A DNA stretch of 64,000 nt from Streptomyces sp. NBC_00539 (GCF_036346105.1 NZ_CP107811.1:4793501-4857500); one strand, 5' to 3'; positions 46,949-55,511 are shown, counted from the first letter of the stretch. Translations and numbers: made by a program. The notes: a model not told the origin generated them from the sequence alone.

Positions 46949-47001
46949 CGGCGGTCGCCGAGGGGCGTACCGCCACTGAACCCATTGGGATGGGGAAAGC
47001 C

Positions 47002-47047
47002 GAAGGCCCCGGTGGCCGGCCTGGGGAGGCCGGCCACCGGGGCCTTC
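47002..47047. terminator. bidirectional terminator thiolase / SLT gene
   Basis: Perfect 20-bp stem with a 6-nt loop, flanked by GAAGG/CCTTC, between convergent genes. The strongest hairpin in the window. Confidence 0.9.
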
Positions 47048-47097
47048 GCACACGCACCACTCAGGTGCGTCGTGCGGCGTCCGCTGCCACTGGCGGC

Positions 47098-47502
47098 TTA
47101 GTACCAGTGGTGCGACTGCCAGAAGTTCCAGGCGCCCACGGGGCTGCCGTAGCGGGAGTTCATGTAGTCCAGGCCCCACTTGATCTGGGTGGCCGGGTTC
47201 GTCTTCCAGTCGGAGCCCGCGGAAGCCATCTTCGAGGCCGGCAGGGCCTGGACCAGGCCGTACGCGCCGGAAGAGGCGTTCGTGGCGGTGTGGTTCCAGC
47301 CACTCTCGCGGGACACGATCTGGTTGAAGGCCGCGAACTGCGCCGGGTCCTTGATCATCTGGCGCGCGATGGCCTTGGCGTCCATCGGGGCCGCCTGGGC
47401 GGGAACCGTGGCGAGCATGGAGCCGGCGACGCCCAGGGCGAGGACGGAGCCCGCGAGGGTCTTCTTGGTGGCGGCGATGCGGCGGATGACGGCGTTGGAC
47501 AC
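47098..47502 (-). CDS. secreted lytic transglycosylase-like protein
   Basis: 134 residues from GTG 47502, with GGAAGG nine bases upstream. Signal peptide (TLAGSVLALGVAGSMLATV, cleavage near AQAAP). The mature 90 residues hold a short SLT/lysozyme-like domain: catalytic Glu in IVSRESGWNHTATN, then SGAYGLVQALPASKM and WGLDYMNSRYGSPVGAWNFWQ, the family's end. It probably cleaves peptidoglycan during growth or germination. A long upstream region (47503-47891) with several hairpins suggests post-transcriptional control. Confidence 0.9.
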   Translation of the reverse strand: MSNAVIRRIAATKKTLAGSVLALGVAGSMLATVPAQAAPMDAKAIARQMIKDPAQFAAFNQIVSRESGWNHTATNASSGAYGLVQALPASKMASAGSDWKTNPATQIKWGLDYMNSRYGSPVGAWNFWQSHHWY

Positions 47503-47891
47503 GGAGGGAACCTTCCGAAGGGGACAAGGGCGGTCGCTGCATGCCGAAGACATGCGTGAGCCACTCACGCAAAGGAGAGGGGTTCGTCAGGCGGGGGGTG
47601 GGAACCCCTGCCGCCGTGGCGACATCACCCAGTTAGCCAGGTCCGGGCAGCCCTGGCAACGACCCCTGTTACTAGGCACTTTCATAGCGGGCCCCCTGTG
47701 ACCCGGGTGCGCTCCGGCAGGGGTCCGCGCAGGTCAGGGCGGGTTTTGCGGGGGTCGAACGGGGGCCCGGGAGGCTACTAAAGAGCGCCGTATGTGACGT
47801 GGGTCCTGTGGGCCGCCTCACCCCGAAAGGGCCCGGATCTCACGCTGTGTGACCGGGCGTGCAACGAAATAGGGTGTGGTCGGGGCCACTT
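47503..47891. other. 389-bp leader region of the SLT gene
   Basis: No ORF. On the minus strand it contains several possible hairpins (for example GCGTGAG/CTCACGC near 47551-47569). The ECF S-component gene ends at its far side. No riboswitch class was assigned. Confidence 0.5.
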
Positions 47892-48698
47892 TCAACGCAT
47901 ATCGAAGCAAATCGGGGCATCGAACGCTGCTTTCCGCGTCGCCCGGCGGAGCGCTTTCAGCAGGGTCGTGCCGAGCGCGAGCGTCAGTACGACGGTCAGG
48001 GCGGCCCGGCCGAGGTCCCAGCCGACCGAGGTGGCGAGGCAGTACGCGAGGAAACGGGCCAGGTTCGCCGGCACCGGGTCGCCCGGGTGGAAGGAGATGC
48101 CCTGGCCCATGCCCTGGAGCAGCACCCAGCCCTGCAGGTTCATGACCGTGCCGTAGGCGAACGAGCCCACGCACCCGTACGCCGCGAGCATCCACACCTC
48201 GGCCCGCCCCCGGATCCGGCCGGGCCCCGGAAGCAGCCCGGCGCCCAGCGAGAACCAGCCCAGCGCCAGCATCTGGAACGGCATCCACGGCCCCACACCG
48301 CCCGTGAGCAGCGCGGACGCGAACATCGTCACGGAGCCGAGGACGAAACCGAAACCGGGACCCAGGACGCGGCCGCTGAGCACCATCAGGAAGAACATGG
48401 GCTCCAGGCCGGCCGTACCGGCGCCCAGCGGTCGCAGCGCGGCGCCCACCGCGGCCAGCACGCCCAGCATGGCGACGGCCTTGGAGTCCATCCCCTGGTC
48501 GGCGATCGTGGCGACGACCACCGCAACCAGCAGCGGCAGGAGCGCCGCGAAGAGCCAGGGGGCGTCCTGGGAGTGGGAGAGGCCGGAGCGGCCGTCGGCG
48601 AGCAGGGGCCAGCCGAAGGCGGCGATGCCGATGAGGGTGACGAGGGTCAGCGCGGCGGCGGCGCGGGGCCCGAGGGGCAGGGGGCGGGCGGCGGTCAT
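47892..48698 (-). CDS. ECF transporter S component (probable cobalamin)
   Basis: 268 residues, about six membrane helices. ECF S-component fold with substrate-loop residues in GWPLLADGRSGLSHSQDAPWL, AVGAALRPLGAGTAGLEPMFFLMV and GWDLGRAALT. It is the last gene of the operon headed by a cobalamin riboswitch and overlaps the A component by four bases (ATGA), so cobalamin or a precursor is the likely substrate, as for CbrT-type S components. The substrate assignment is inferred from the riboswitch, not from binding residues. Confidence 0.87.
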   Translation of the reverse strand: MTAARPLPLGPRAAAALTLVTLIGIAAFGWPLLADGRSGLSHSQDAPWLFAALLPLLVAVVVATIADQGMDSKAVAMLGVLAAVGAALRPLGAGTAGLEPMFFLMVLSGRVLGPGFGFVLGSVTMFASALLTGGVGPWMPFQMLALGWFSLGAGLLPGPGRIRGRAEVWMLAAYGCVGSFAYGTVMNLQGWVLLQGMGQGISFHPGDPVPANLARFLAYCLATSVGWDLGRAALTVVLTLALGTTLLKALRRATRKAAFDAPICFDMR

Positions 48699-50824
48699 GA
48701 GGGGCGGCCCTCCGGGGCCGTGGAGGCCTTTGCCGAAGGCTCCGGCGGCGGGGACAGGGCGGCGGCGACCTGGGACACCGTGAGCCAGTGGCCGGGCGCC
48801 AGGACCTTGGCCACCTGCGGGGCGAAGGCGGGGGAGGAGACGACCACCTCGGCGGTCGGGCCGTCGGCGACGACCTCCCCGCCGGCCAGGACCACCACGC
48901 GGTGGGCCAGCTCGGCGGCGAGCTCGACGTCATGGGTGGCCAGGATGATGGCGCGGCCGTCGGCGGCCAGGGCGCGCAGGAGCTCGACCAGTCGCGCCTT
49001 GGCGGCGTAGTCGAGGCCGCGGGTCGGCTCGTCGAGCAGCAGCAGGGCCGGTTCGCCGGTCAGGACCAAGGCGAGGGCCAGGACCAGGCGCTGGCCCTCG
49101 GACAGGTCGCGGGGGTGGGTGTCGTCGGCGACGCCGGGGAGGAGGGAGGTGACGAGGGCGCGGCAGGTGCCGGGGGCGGCGCCCGCGTCCGAGTCGGCGG
49201 CGGCGCACTCGGCGGCGACGGTGTCGGCGTACAGGAGGTCACGGGGGTCCTGCGGGACGAGCGCGACACGGCGGATCATCTGCGGGGGTGGCGTGCGGTG
49301 GGGGGTGAGGCCGCCGACGAGCACCTCGCCGGTGGTGGGGGCGAGGGTGCCGGCGAGGGCGGCGAGGAGGGTGGACTTGCCGGCGCCGTTGCGGCCCATG
49401 AGGGCGATGGTTTCGCCGGGGGTGACGGTGAGGGTGATGTCGTGGAGGACCTCGGCGCGGGCGCGGCGCAGGGTGAGGTGGGTGACCCGGGCCGGTTGCT
49501 CCGCCGGTTGCTCCGCCGGTTGCTCCGCGGGTTTCGTGGCGGGGTCGCGTCGGCGGAGGCGGGCCCAGAGGGAGGTGTGCGGCGCCGTCGCGCGAGCGGC
49601 CCCGGCTGCGCCGGGCTGTGCGGGGCTCCGCCCCGCGCCCCGCGCCTCAAACGCCGGCGGGGCTGGAAAACCGGCCTCGCGCGCCGGCGGGGCTGGAAAA
49701 CCGGCTTCGCGCGCCGGCGGGGTGGGAGAACCGGCCTCGCGCGCCGGCGGGGCTGGAAAACCGGCCTCGCGCGCCGGCGGGGTGGGAGAACCGGCTTCGG
49801 GCGCCGGCGGGGTGGGAGAACCGGCTTCGGGTGTCGGCGGGGTGGGGGAACCGGTGTCGCGCGCCGGCGGGGCCGGGTGGGGGTGGGTCGGAAGCTGCGC
49901 CCCGGGCATCGGCGGGGTGGGAGAACCGGCCTCGGGCGTCCGCGGGGCCGGAAAACCGGTCACGAGGGCCGGGTGAAGCGTAGGTGCGGCCGGGGTAGGG
50001 GGCGGTGCCGCTGCGAGGCGGGCTTTGAGGGGGGCGGCGAGGCGGCGGGCGTCGCGGACGGAGAGCGGGAGCGGGGACCAGCCCGCGAGACGGCCGAGGG
50101 AGACGACCGGGGGGTGGACCGGGGAGACCGCCATGATCTCGGCCGGGCTGCCGAGGACGGGGGCCGCGCCCGGTGCGGCGAGGAGCAGCACGCGGTCGGC
50201 GTACTGCACCACCCGCTCCAGGCGGTGCTCCGCCATCAGCACCGTCGTGCCGAGGTCGTGCACCAGGCGCTGCAGGACCGCCAGCACCTCCTCCGCCGCC
50301 CCCGGGTCCAGCGCGGACGTCGGCTCGTCCAGCACCAGCACGCGCGGGTGCGGGGTGAGCACCGACCCGATCGCGACCCGCTGCCGCTGACCGCCCGACA
50401 GGGTGGCCAAGGGCCGGTCCCGCAGCTCGTTCAGGCCCAGCAGGTCCAGCGTCTCCTCCACCCGACGCCGCATCACCGCAGGTGGCAGCCCCAGCGACTC
50501 CATCCCGTAGGCCAGCTCGTCCTCCACCACGTCCGTCACGAAGTGGGCCGCCGGGTCCTGCCCGACCGTGCCCACCACGTCCGCGAGCTCCCGCGGCCGG
50601 TGCGTGCGCGTGTCCCGTCCCGCAACGGTGACCCGCCCCCGCAGCCGGCCGCCCGTGAAGTGCGGGACCAACCCGCAGACGGCACCCAGCAGCGTCGACT
50701 TGCCGACTCCCGACGGGCCGACCAGCAACGTCAGCTCGCCCTCCGGCACGGTGAAGTCCGCGTCCCGCAGCGCGGGGGCGCGGGCGCCCTCGTAGGTGAC
50801 CGAGACCTGCTCGAACCGGATCAC
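48695..50824 (-). CDS. ECF transporter ATPase, fused A1-A2
   Basis: 709 residues from GTG 50824 (GTGA overlap with the T gene). Two ABC ATPase units in one chain: first Walker A GPSGVGKST (36-44), signature LSGGQRQ, Walker B VLVLDEPTSALD; second Walker A GRNGAGKST, signature LSEGQRL, Walker B LLLLDEPTRGLD. They drive uptake with the T and S components. Between them, about residues 260-450, is an abnormal linker of decapeptide-like repeats (AREAGFPAPP / AGSPTPP) encoded by tandem ~30-bp units and a copy of a common Streptomyces intergenic repeat. A flexible tether is expected; an insertion origin is likely. Confidence 0.92.
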   Translation of the reverse strand: MIRFEQVSVTYEGARAPALRDADFTVPEGELTLLVGPSGVGKSTLLGAVCGLVPHFTGGRLRGRVTVAGRDTRTHRPRELADVVGTVGQDPAAHFVTDVVEDELAYGMESLGLPPAVMRRRVEETLDLLGLNELRDRPLATLSGGQRQRVAIGSVLTPHPRVLVLDEPTSALDPGAAEEVLAVLQRLVHDLGTTVLMAEHRLERVVQYADRVLLLAAPGAAPVLGSPAEIMAVSPVHPPVVSLGRLAGWSPLPLSVRDARRLAAPLKARLAAAPPPTPAAPTLHPALVTGFPAPRTPEAGSPTPPMPGAQLPTHPHPAPPARDTGSPTPPTPEAGSPTPPAPEAGSPTPPAREAGFPAPPAREAGSPTPPAREAGFPAPPAREAGFPAPPAFEARGAGRSPAQPGAAGAARATAPHTSLWARLRRRDPATKPAEQPAEQPAEQPARVTHLTLRRARAEVLHDITLTVTPGETIALMGRNGAGKSTLLAALAGTLAPTTGEVLVGGLTPHRTPPPQMIRRVALVPQDPRDLLYADTVAAECAAADSDAGAAPGTCRALVTSLLPGVADDTHPRDLSEGQRLVLALALVLTGEPALLLLDEPTRGLDYAAKARLVELLRALAADGRAIILATHDVELAAELAHRVVVLAGGEVVADGPTAEVVVSSPAFAPQVAKVLAPGHWLTVSQVAAALSPPPEPSAKASTAPEGRPS
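49620..49960. repeat. ~30-bp tandem repeats and Streptomyces-type GC palindrome inside ECF ATPase gene
   Basis: From 49620 the element GGGGCTCCGCCCCGCGCCCC...CTCAAACGCCGGCGGGG, known to me as a frequent intergenic repeat of Streptomyces, leads into at least eight units of CGCCGGCGGGG(C/T)(T/G)GG(A/G)(A/G)AACCGG. The units keep the reading frame. Confidence 0.75.
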
Positions 50825-52053
50825 AGCGACGACGCCTCCTTCGGCGGTACGGGTGCCACGAGGGCGGGGAGCAGCCCGATGAGGATCGCCGCCGCGGGCC
50901 ACAGCGGCAGCGCCGGGGCGACCAGCGGCACCACCCCCGGGCGCAGGCCCTGCGGGTCCGCCGCCCCGGCGTAGGCGAGCAGGGCCGCCACCGCCGCGCC
51001 CGACCCGGCGACCAGCCAGGCCCGGCCGCCCCACCGGTCGGGCCGGTACCGGGTGCGGACGCTGCGCCGGCCGCCCAGGCGCAGTCCGGCCAGGGCCAGG
51101 GCGAGGCCCATCAGGAGGACGGGCAGGCCGAACACGGCGCCCTCCGCCGCGAGCAGCCCGTACGTTCCGGCGCACATGCCGAGGAGTCCGCCGAGGGTGA
51201 GCGCGCTGGTGGTGCGGCGCACGGCGGGCGGGACCTGCGCGGTGCGGCCGTACCCCCGCGCGTCCATGGAGGCGGCCACCGCCACCGAGCGCTCCAGGGC
51301 GCCCTCCAGTACCGGCAGGCCGATCTGCAGGACGGCCTTCACCCCGCCGGTGGGGCGCCCGCGCAGCCGGCGGGCGGTGCGCAGGCGGGCCACGTCGGCC
51401 ACCATGTTGGGCGCGAAGGTCATCGCGACGACCACGGCCACGCCCGCCTCGTACAGGGCGGCGGGCAGCGACTTGAGCAGCCGGGCCGGGTTCGCGAGCG
51501 CGTTCGCGGCGCCGACGCACACCAGCAGGGTGGCGAGCTTCGCGCCGTCGTAAAAGGCGAAGACCAGCTGCTCGGCGCTGACGCGACCGCCGAGACGGAT
51601 GCCCTGCGCCCATGCGGGCAGGGCGACCTCCGGGAGGGTCACGAGGGTGTGCGCGCCGGGGACGGGCGAGCCGAGCAGGGTGGAGAAGACCAGGCGCAGG
51701 CCGATGACGACGAGCCCGAGCCGCAGGAACGCGCCGTAGGAGCGCGCCCAGGGCGCGGCGGTGCGGCGGGCGGCGACGACGTAACCGGCGACGGCGACGA
51801 TCAGCCCGAGCAGGAGCGGGTTGGTGGTGCGCGAGGCGGCGGTCGCGAGCCCGAGCGCCCACACCCACCAGGCCCCTGCGTGCAGGGCGTTGCCCCGACG
51901 TGCCTCGGGAGCCCTGCCCAAGCCCCTTGCGTCGTACGCCGGCACGCGCGACCCCTCACCGGCCCCGCCCGGACCGTCCCCGGCCGGGGCCAGGTGGCCG
52001 GGTGCGGCGCCGTGCGGGGTGTCCGTGCGCGGGGCCCGCGGGAGCGGCGTCAT
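50821..52053 (-). CDS. ECF transporter transmembrane T component
   Basis: 410 residues. The first 55 residues are a Pro/Gly-rich cytosolic extension, then five to seven membrane helices. The T-component coupling motif is seen as AASMDARGYGR (the ARG box in the SMDARGYG loop) preceded by ARLRTARRLRGRPTGGVKAVL. It links the ATPases to the S component. ATGA overlap with the SCO2322 gene upstream and GTGA overlap with the ATPase gene downstream show tight translational coupling. Confidence 0.9.
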   Translation of the reverse strand: MTPLPRAPRTDTPHGAAPGHLAPAGDGPGGAGEGSRVPAYDARGLGRAPEARRGNALHAGAWWVWALGLATAASRTTNPLLLGLIVAVAGYVVAARRTAAPWARSYGAFLRLGLVVIGLRLVFSTLLGSPVPGAHTLVTLPEVALPAWAQGIRLGGRVSAEQLVFAFYDGAKLATLLVCVGAANALANPARLLKSLPAALYEAGVAVVVAMTFAPNMVADVARLRTARRLRGRPTGGVKAVLQIGLPVLEGALERSVAVAASMDARGYGRTAQVPPAVRRTTSALTLGGLLGMCAGTYGLLAAEGAVFGLPVLLMGLALALAGLRLGGRRSVRTRYRPDRWGGRAWLVAGSGAAVAALLAYAGAADPQGLRPGVVPLVAPALPLWPAAAILIGLLPALVAPVPPKEASSL

Positions 52054-52691
52054 CGGGAGCGGCGGCGGGACTGCCAGACGCCGGCCGCCGCGAGGGCGGC
52101 TACCGCCGCGGTACCCGCGAGCAGGCCCGCCGAGGGACCGCCGTCACCGCCCGGGGCGGCCTTCGGCTCCTGCCGCGCGCCCTCCGCGAGCGGCTCCCCG
52201 CAGCCCTGCCCCGGGTAGCCGGAGATCGCGCACAGCAGCGCCGCGCTGTTGTAGCGCAGCGGCTTCGCCACCGAAGCCAGCGCCTCGGCGGTCATGGCGT
52301 CCGGGGCCACCTGCGCGCAGGCGGTGCGCGGTCCGGCCTGCGGCGGGGTCTCACCGGAGGGCGAGTCCTGCGGGAGCCCGAAGTCGATGACCAGGGCCAC
52401 CCGCTTCTTGCCCTCCACCGCCGGGGTGCCCGCGCAGACCGCCGCGAAGTCGGCGTCGGCCCGCGGCCGGGACGCCCGGTCCCCGGCGTCCTTGCTCACC
52501 GCGAAGCGGAAGCCCTCGACGGTTCCGTCCGCCGGACGGGCCGCCGTCCCCTGGGTGGCGTACGTCCAGGGGCCCTTCGCGCCGCCGTCCCAGAACGACC
52601 AGTAGCGGTAGCTCGACGCCAGCGCCGGGGACGCGGCCAGGAGGGTGAGGAGGACGCCGAGGGCGGCGGCGAAAACGGGCAGCCGGCGCAT
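52050..52691 (-). CDS. SCO2322-family surface protein
   Basis: 213 residues. Signal peptide (FAAALGVLLTLLAASPALA). Mature domain begins SYRYWSFWDGGAKGPWTYA, a strand-rich segment with aromatic residues, and has four or more cysteines (AVCAG, TACAQV, LLCAI and GCGEP). A C-terminal membrane helix (GLLAGTAAVAALAAAGVWQ) followed by SRRRSR anchors it outside. It is known only as the SCO2322 family. The TGATG overlap with the preceding barrel protein gene and its place in the B12 operon suggest it helps bind cobalamin at the surface; its small beta domain could correspond to the DUF4430-like half of intrinsic factor. That is inference. Confidence 0.85.
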   Translation of the reverse strand: MRRLPVFAAALGVLLTLLAASPALASSYRYWSFWDGGAKGPWTYATQGTAARPADGTVEGFRFAVSKDAGDRASRPRADADFAAVCAGTPAVEGKKRVALVIDFGLPQDSPSGETPPQAGPRTACAQVAPDAMTAEALASVAKPLRYNSAALLCAISGYPGQGCGEPLAEGARQEPKAAPGGDGGPSAGLLAGTAAVAALAAAGVWQSRRRSR

Positions 52692-53923
52692 CAGACCTGG
52701 TTCTTCTTCCGGCGGCCGCTCAGCAGGAAGCCGATGCCGACGCCCGCCGCGGCGCCCGCGCCGATCATCCAGCCGATGTTGCCGGAGCCGTCCTCGTCCT
52801 TGTCACGTGCGGGCATGGCGCCCGTCGCCGGCGTCTGCGGGGCCGGGCCCGTCGCGTTCAGCGCCGCGATCAGGTCGGTGCCGCCGAAGGCCCGCGGGTC
52901 GGTGCCCGTCGCGTGTGCGGTGAGGACCAGGGTGCCCAGCGCCGCCGGGTTGCCCTTGGCCCACTGCGCCGAGTTGCCCTTGAGCCACTCCAGCGCGCCC
53001 GCCGCCGACTGCTTGTGGCCGGCCGCGGCCAGGGCGATGACGGCGTCGGCGGTGTTGCCGGTGTCGGGGGTGGGCTGGTCGGCGCCCGGGGTGGCGGCCG
53101 TCAAGTGGCCGTCCTTCTTGAGGGCTTCGGCCAGGTACCCGGCCGCGCCCTCGGCGGCGGCCGCGGGGTCGGGTGCGCCCGCCGGGCAGGCCGGGGCGGC
53201 CGCGGGGGTGTCCGTGGAGGCCGGGGCGACGACGGCGCCCTTGCCGAGGCCGGCCAGGGTCGCGGCGGCCGTCGCGTCGGCGTTGGCGGGGAGCTTGCCG
53301 TCGGTCGGCTGGTACCCGAAGGCACCCCGGTCGGAGGCCGGTTCGGCGTCGCAGCCCAGCCGGAAGGAAAGCAGGCCGTCGTACGCGGACTTGCCCGCCT
53401 TCGACGTGACGTCGGCCGGCTTCTCGCCCGCCACGGCCAGCGCGCTGATGACGACGGAGGTGGAACTCGCCTCGCTCGGGGAGCCCGGGACGTACGCCCA
53501 GCCGCCGTCCTCGTTCTGGACGGACTTGAGCCAGTCCACGCCCTTCTTGACCTGGGCGTCGTGGCCGCCGAGCGCCTTGAGTGCCTGCACGGCCACCGCG
53601 GTGGCGTTGGTGTCCAGCGGCGTCGCCGGGTCGCACGCCTTCGTCGCGTCCGCGCGGAAGGAGGCGAAGCCGCCGTCGGCGCACTGCTGGCCGCTGAGCC
53701 AGGCGATGGCCTGCGGGGCGGGGCGCAGACCGACCGTGTGCTGGGCGAGCAGGGCGAACGACTGGCGCCAGACACCGTCGTAGGTGGGGTCGGCCTGGCC
53801 GAACAGACCGGAGGGGATCACCGGCGCCGGGGAGGGGGAGGGGGCGGCGAGTGCGGCGGGAGCGGCGCCCAGGCAGAGCACGGCGGAGGCGGCGAGCGCG
53901 GCTGCGCTGCGGCGGACGTTCAT
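52691..53923 (-). CDS. surface-anchored prenyltransferase-repeat (alpha-alpha barrel) protein
   Basis: 410 residues. Signal peptide (AALAASAVLCLGAAPAALA). Residues about 50-360 contain prenyltransferase/squalene-cyclase-type alpha-helical repeats, e.g. AIAWLSGQQCADGGFASF, GVDWLKSVQNEDGGWAYV and AGALEWLKGNSAQWAKGN. This is the alpha6/alpha6-barrel fold shared by terpene cyclases and the N-terminal domain of vertebrate intrinsic factor/transcobalamin; no catalytic DxDD motif is seen. The chain ends in a membrane helix (IGWMIGAGAAAGVGIGFLL) and GRRKKNQV. First gene after the cobalamin riboswitch. It is most likely a surface cobalamin binder. Confidence 0.87.
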   Translation of the reverse strand: MNVRRSAAALAASAVLCLGAAPAALAAPSPSPAPVIPSGLFGQADPTYDGVWRQSFALLAQHTVGLRPAPQAIAWLSGQQCADGGFASFRADATKACDPATPLDTNATAVAVQALKALGGHDAQVKKGVDWLKSVQNEDGGWAYVPGSPSEASSTSVVISALAVAGEKPADVTSKAGKSAYDGLLSFRLGCDAEPASDRGAFGYQPTDGKLPANADATAAATLAGLGKGAVVAPASTDTPAAAPACPAGAPDPAAAAEGAAGYLAEALKKDGHLTAATPGADQPTPDTGNTADAVIALAAAGHKQSAAGALEWLKGNSAQWAKGNPAALGTLVLTAHATGTDPRAFGGTDLIAALNATGPAPQTPATGAMPARDKDEDGSGNIGWMIGAGAAAGVGIGFLLSGRRKKNQV

Positions 53924-54004
53924 GGCGGGGCGGGTGCCTCTCGTGCTGGGGGAGCGGGGGCAGGCACACGCGGGTACCGGGCTCCGGCTCCGTATTCCTC
54001 GACG

Positions 54005-54153
54005 GTGCCGGCCGCCGGGGGCCCGGCGGCACGAGCCGCGCACTCCCGGCGGGGCATCCCGGCTTCCCGCCCCCGGCGGCGCCGGTGCGGGTCACGGTTG
54101 CGGGTCAGCGCCGGATTCGCACCGGCTTGCCCCCGTACGGAAGTGTGGACGAC
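54005..54153 (-). ncRNA. cobalamin riboswitch
   Basis: On the minus strand, from about 54153 downwards: CGTACGGGGGCAAGCCGGTG, CGAATCCGGCGCTGACCCGC and AACCGTGACCCG, which match the B12-riboswitch core (GGTGnnAATCC, then CTGnCCCGCAACnGT). Further down GGGAAGCCGGGATGCC is the usual 3' part, ending in a strong GC hairpin at 54011-54030. TACAGT at 54160-54165 is the likely -10. It controls the barrel-protein/ECF operon. Confidence 0.88.
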
Positions 54154-54159
54154 GGCCTT

Positions 54160-54165
54160 ACTGTA
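54160..54165 (-). promoter_or_regulatory. -10 hexamer of the B12 uptake operon
   Basis: TACAGT on the minus strand, placing the transcript start just before the riboswitch aptamer. Confidence 0.45.
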
Positions 54166-54298
54166 CCGGCCCGGGTCCGGCCCCCCGGGGGCCGCCTGCC
54201 CGGGGTGCAACTGAGGAGCGCCCCTTACCCGGCGCCGGGGCCCGGGGCGGCGCACCGCCCGGGTGCCGCGCCCTGGGCGGCACACACCGGCCGGTACG

Positions 54299-55351
54299 TC
54301 ACACCGCCCGGTACGTCACCGGGTCCGTGCCCGGCACCGCTTCCGCCCTGCCCTGTTTCACCAGCCGCCGCAGGTGCGCTTCGGCTTCGGAGACCGCGAT
54401 GTTCCGGGACCCGTACGGGATCTGCTCCCAGGGCCGGTTCCACTGCATCCGCTCGGCGAGCCCCCACGGGGTCAGCGGCTCGGCGAGCAGCTCCCGGAGC
54501 CCGTCCAGCCGTTCCTCGTGGTGTGCCAGCAGCTCCCGCACCCGGGCCGGGGCGTCGGTGAAGGGGTGCTGGTGGGCGGGGAGCACCTCGGCCGGGCGGA
54601 GGCGGCCGACGCGTTCGAGGGAGTCGAGGTAGTCCCCGAGCGGATCGGTGACCCGCTCGTCCTGCGGGTTCTCGTACAGCCCGATGTGCGGGGAGATGCC
54701 GGGCAGGAGGTGGTCCCCGGAGAAGAGGCGGCCGTTGCCGGGGAGGTCCGCCGGGTGGGCCTCCTCCAGGTGCAGGCAGACGTGGCCGGGGGTGTGGCCG
54801 GGGGTCCAGATCGCGCGCAGCCTCCGCCCGGCGAGGGGCAGCAGCTCGCCGGGGACGATCTCCCGGTCGGGGACGGCGGCCCGCAGCCCGGGCAGGGTCC
54901 GCATCCGGCCGCTCGCCCGGGCCGCCCGCAGCGGGGCGATGTGCTCCTCGGGGGCGCCGGCGGTGACCAGCTTCTCGCTCATGTAGTCGAACCAGACGCC
55001 CGGTTCGGCGGACCGGGTCCGTACGACGACTTCGGTGTCGGCGGCGTGCATCGCGATCCAGGCGCCCGACGCCTCCCGGACCCGCCCCGACAGGCCGTGG
55101 TGGTCGGGGTGGTGGTGGGTGATGACCACGCCGTGGAGGCCGGTGACGGGGATGCCGAACGCGGCGAGGCCGGCCACCAGGGTGTCCCAGGAGTCGGGGT
55201 CGTCCCAGCCGGTGTCGATCAGGACGGGCCCGCGGTCGGTGTCGAGGACGTGGACGAGCGTGTGCCCGAGCGGGTTGTCGGGGATGGGGACCTTGATGCT
55301 CCGCACGCCTCCGCCGTGGTCGGTGACCTGAGGTGGGGCGAGGGGCGTCAT
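54299..55351 (-). CDS. MBL-fold metallo-hydrolase
   Basis: 350 residues from ATG 55351, with CTGGAG upstream. Metallo-beta-lactamase fold with the metal motif THHHPDHHG (about 82-90), the second-sphere histidine in WTPGHTPGHVCLHL, the aspartate in LFSGDHLLPG and a terminal LPAHQHPF. After the core, a C-terminal winged-helix-like region (EAEAHLRRLVKQGRAEAV) is typical of glyoxalase-II-like or acyl-CoA/thioester hydrolases of this branch. A KstR-like site lies in its promoter, so it may act as a thioesterase in the steroid set. Divergent from the aldehyde dehydrogenase. Confidence 0.88.
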   Translation of the reverse strand: MTPLAPPQVTDHGGGVRSIKVPIPDNPLGHTLVHVLDTDRGPVLIDTGWDDPDSWDTLVAGLAAFGIPVTGLHGVVITHHHPDHHGLSGRVREASGAWIAMHAADTEVVVRTRSAEPGVWFDYMSEKLVTAGAPEEHIAPLRAARASGRMRTLPGLRAAVPDREIVPGELLPLAGRRLRAIWTPGHTPGHVCLHLEEAHPADLPGNGRLFSGDHLLPGISPHIGLYENPQDERVTDPLGDYLDSLERVGRLRPAEVLPAHQHPFTDAPARVRELLAHHEERLDGLRELLAEPLTPWGLAERMQWNRPWEQIPYGSRNIAVSEAEAHLRRLVKQGRAEAVPGTDPVTYRAV

Positions 55352-55404
55352 GCGGACTCCAGGGGACGAGAACGTGGAACGGGTGCGGAACGGGAGCACG
55401 GAAC

Positions 55405-55418
55405 GAGAACGTGTTGCA
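55405..55418. promoter_or_regulatory. KstR-like operator 3 (MBL side)
   Basis: GAGAACGTGTTGCA matches TnnAACnnGTTnnA except for the first base; it lies 54 bp before the MBL start. Confidence 0.55.
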
Positions 55419-55511
55419 TTGGTCGCCCCAGTCCACCATCCGGGTACGGGTTCTGACTAGTCGTCGGATCCGCGCCCCGGCTGTTGCGTGCGCGCCGTGG
55501 ACTCCTGCAAC

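Noticed and set aside
47503-47800. ydaO (c-di-AMP) riboswitch upstream of the SLT gene
   Set aside because: Some words such as GCTAACTGGGTGAT look similar, but the conserved elements are not in the right order or complete.
49660-49960. CRISPR-like array of ~30-bp repeats
   Set aside because: Copies are contiguous without spacers and keep the reading frame of the ATPase gene.
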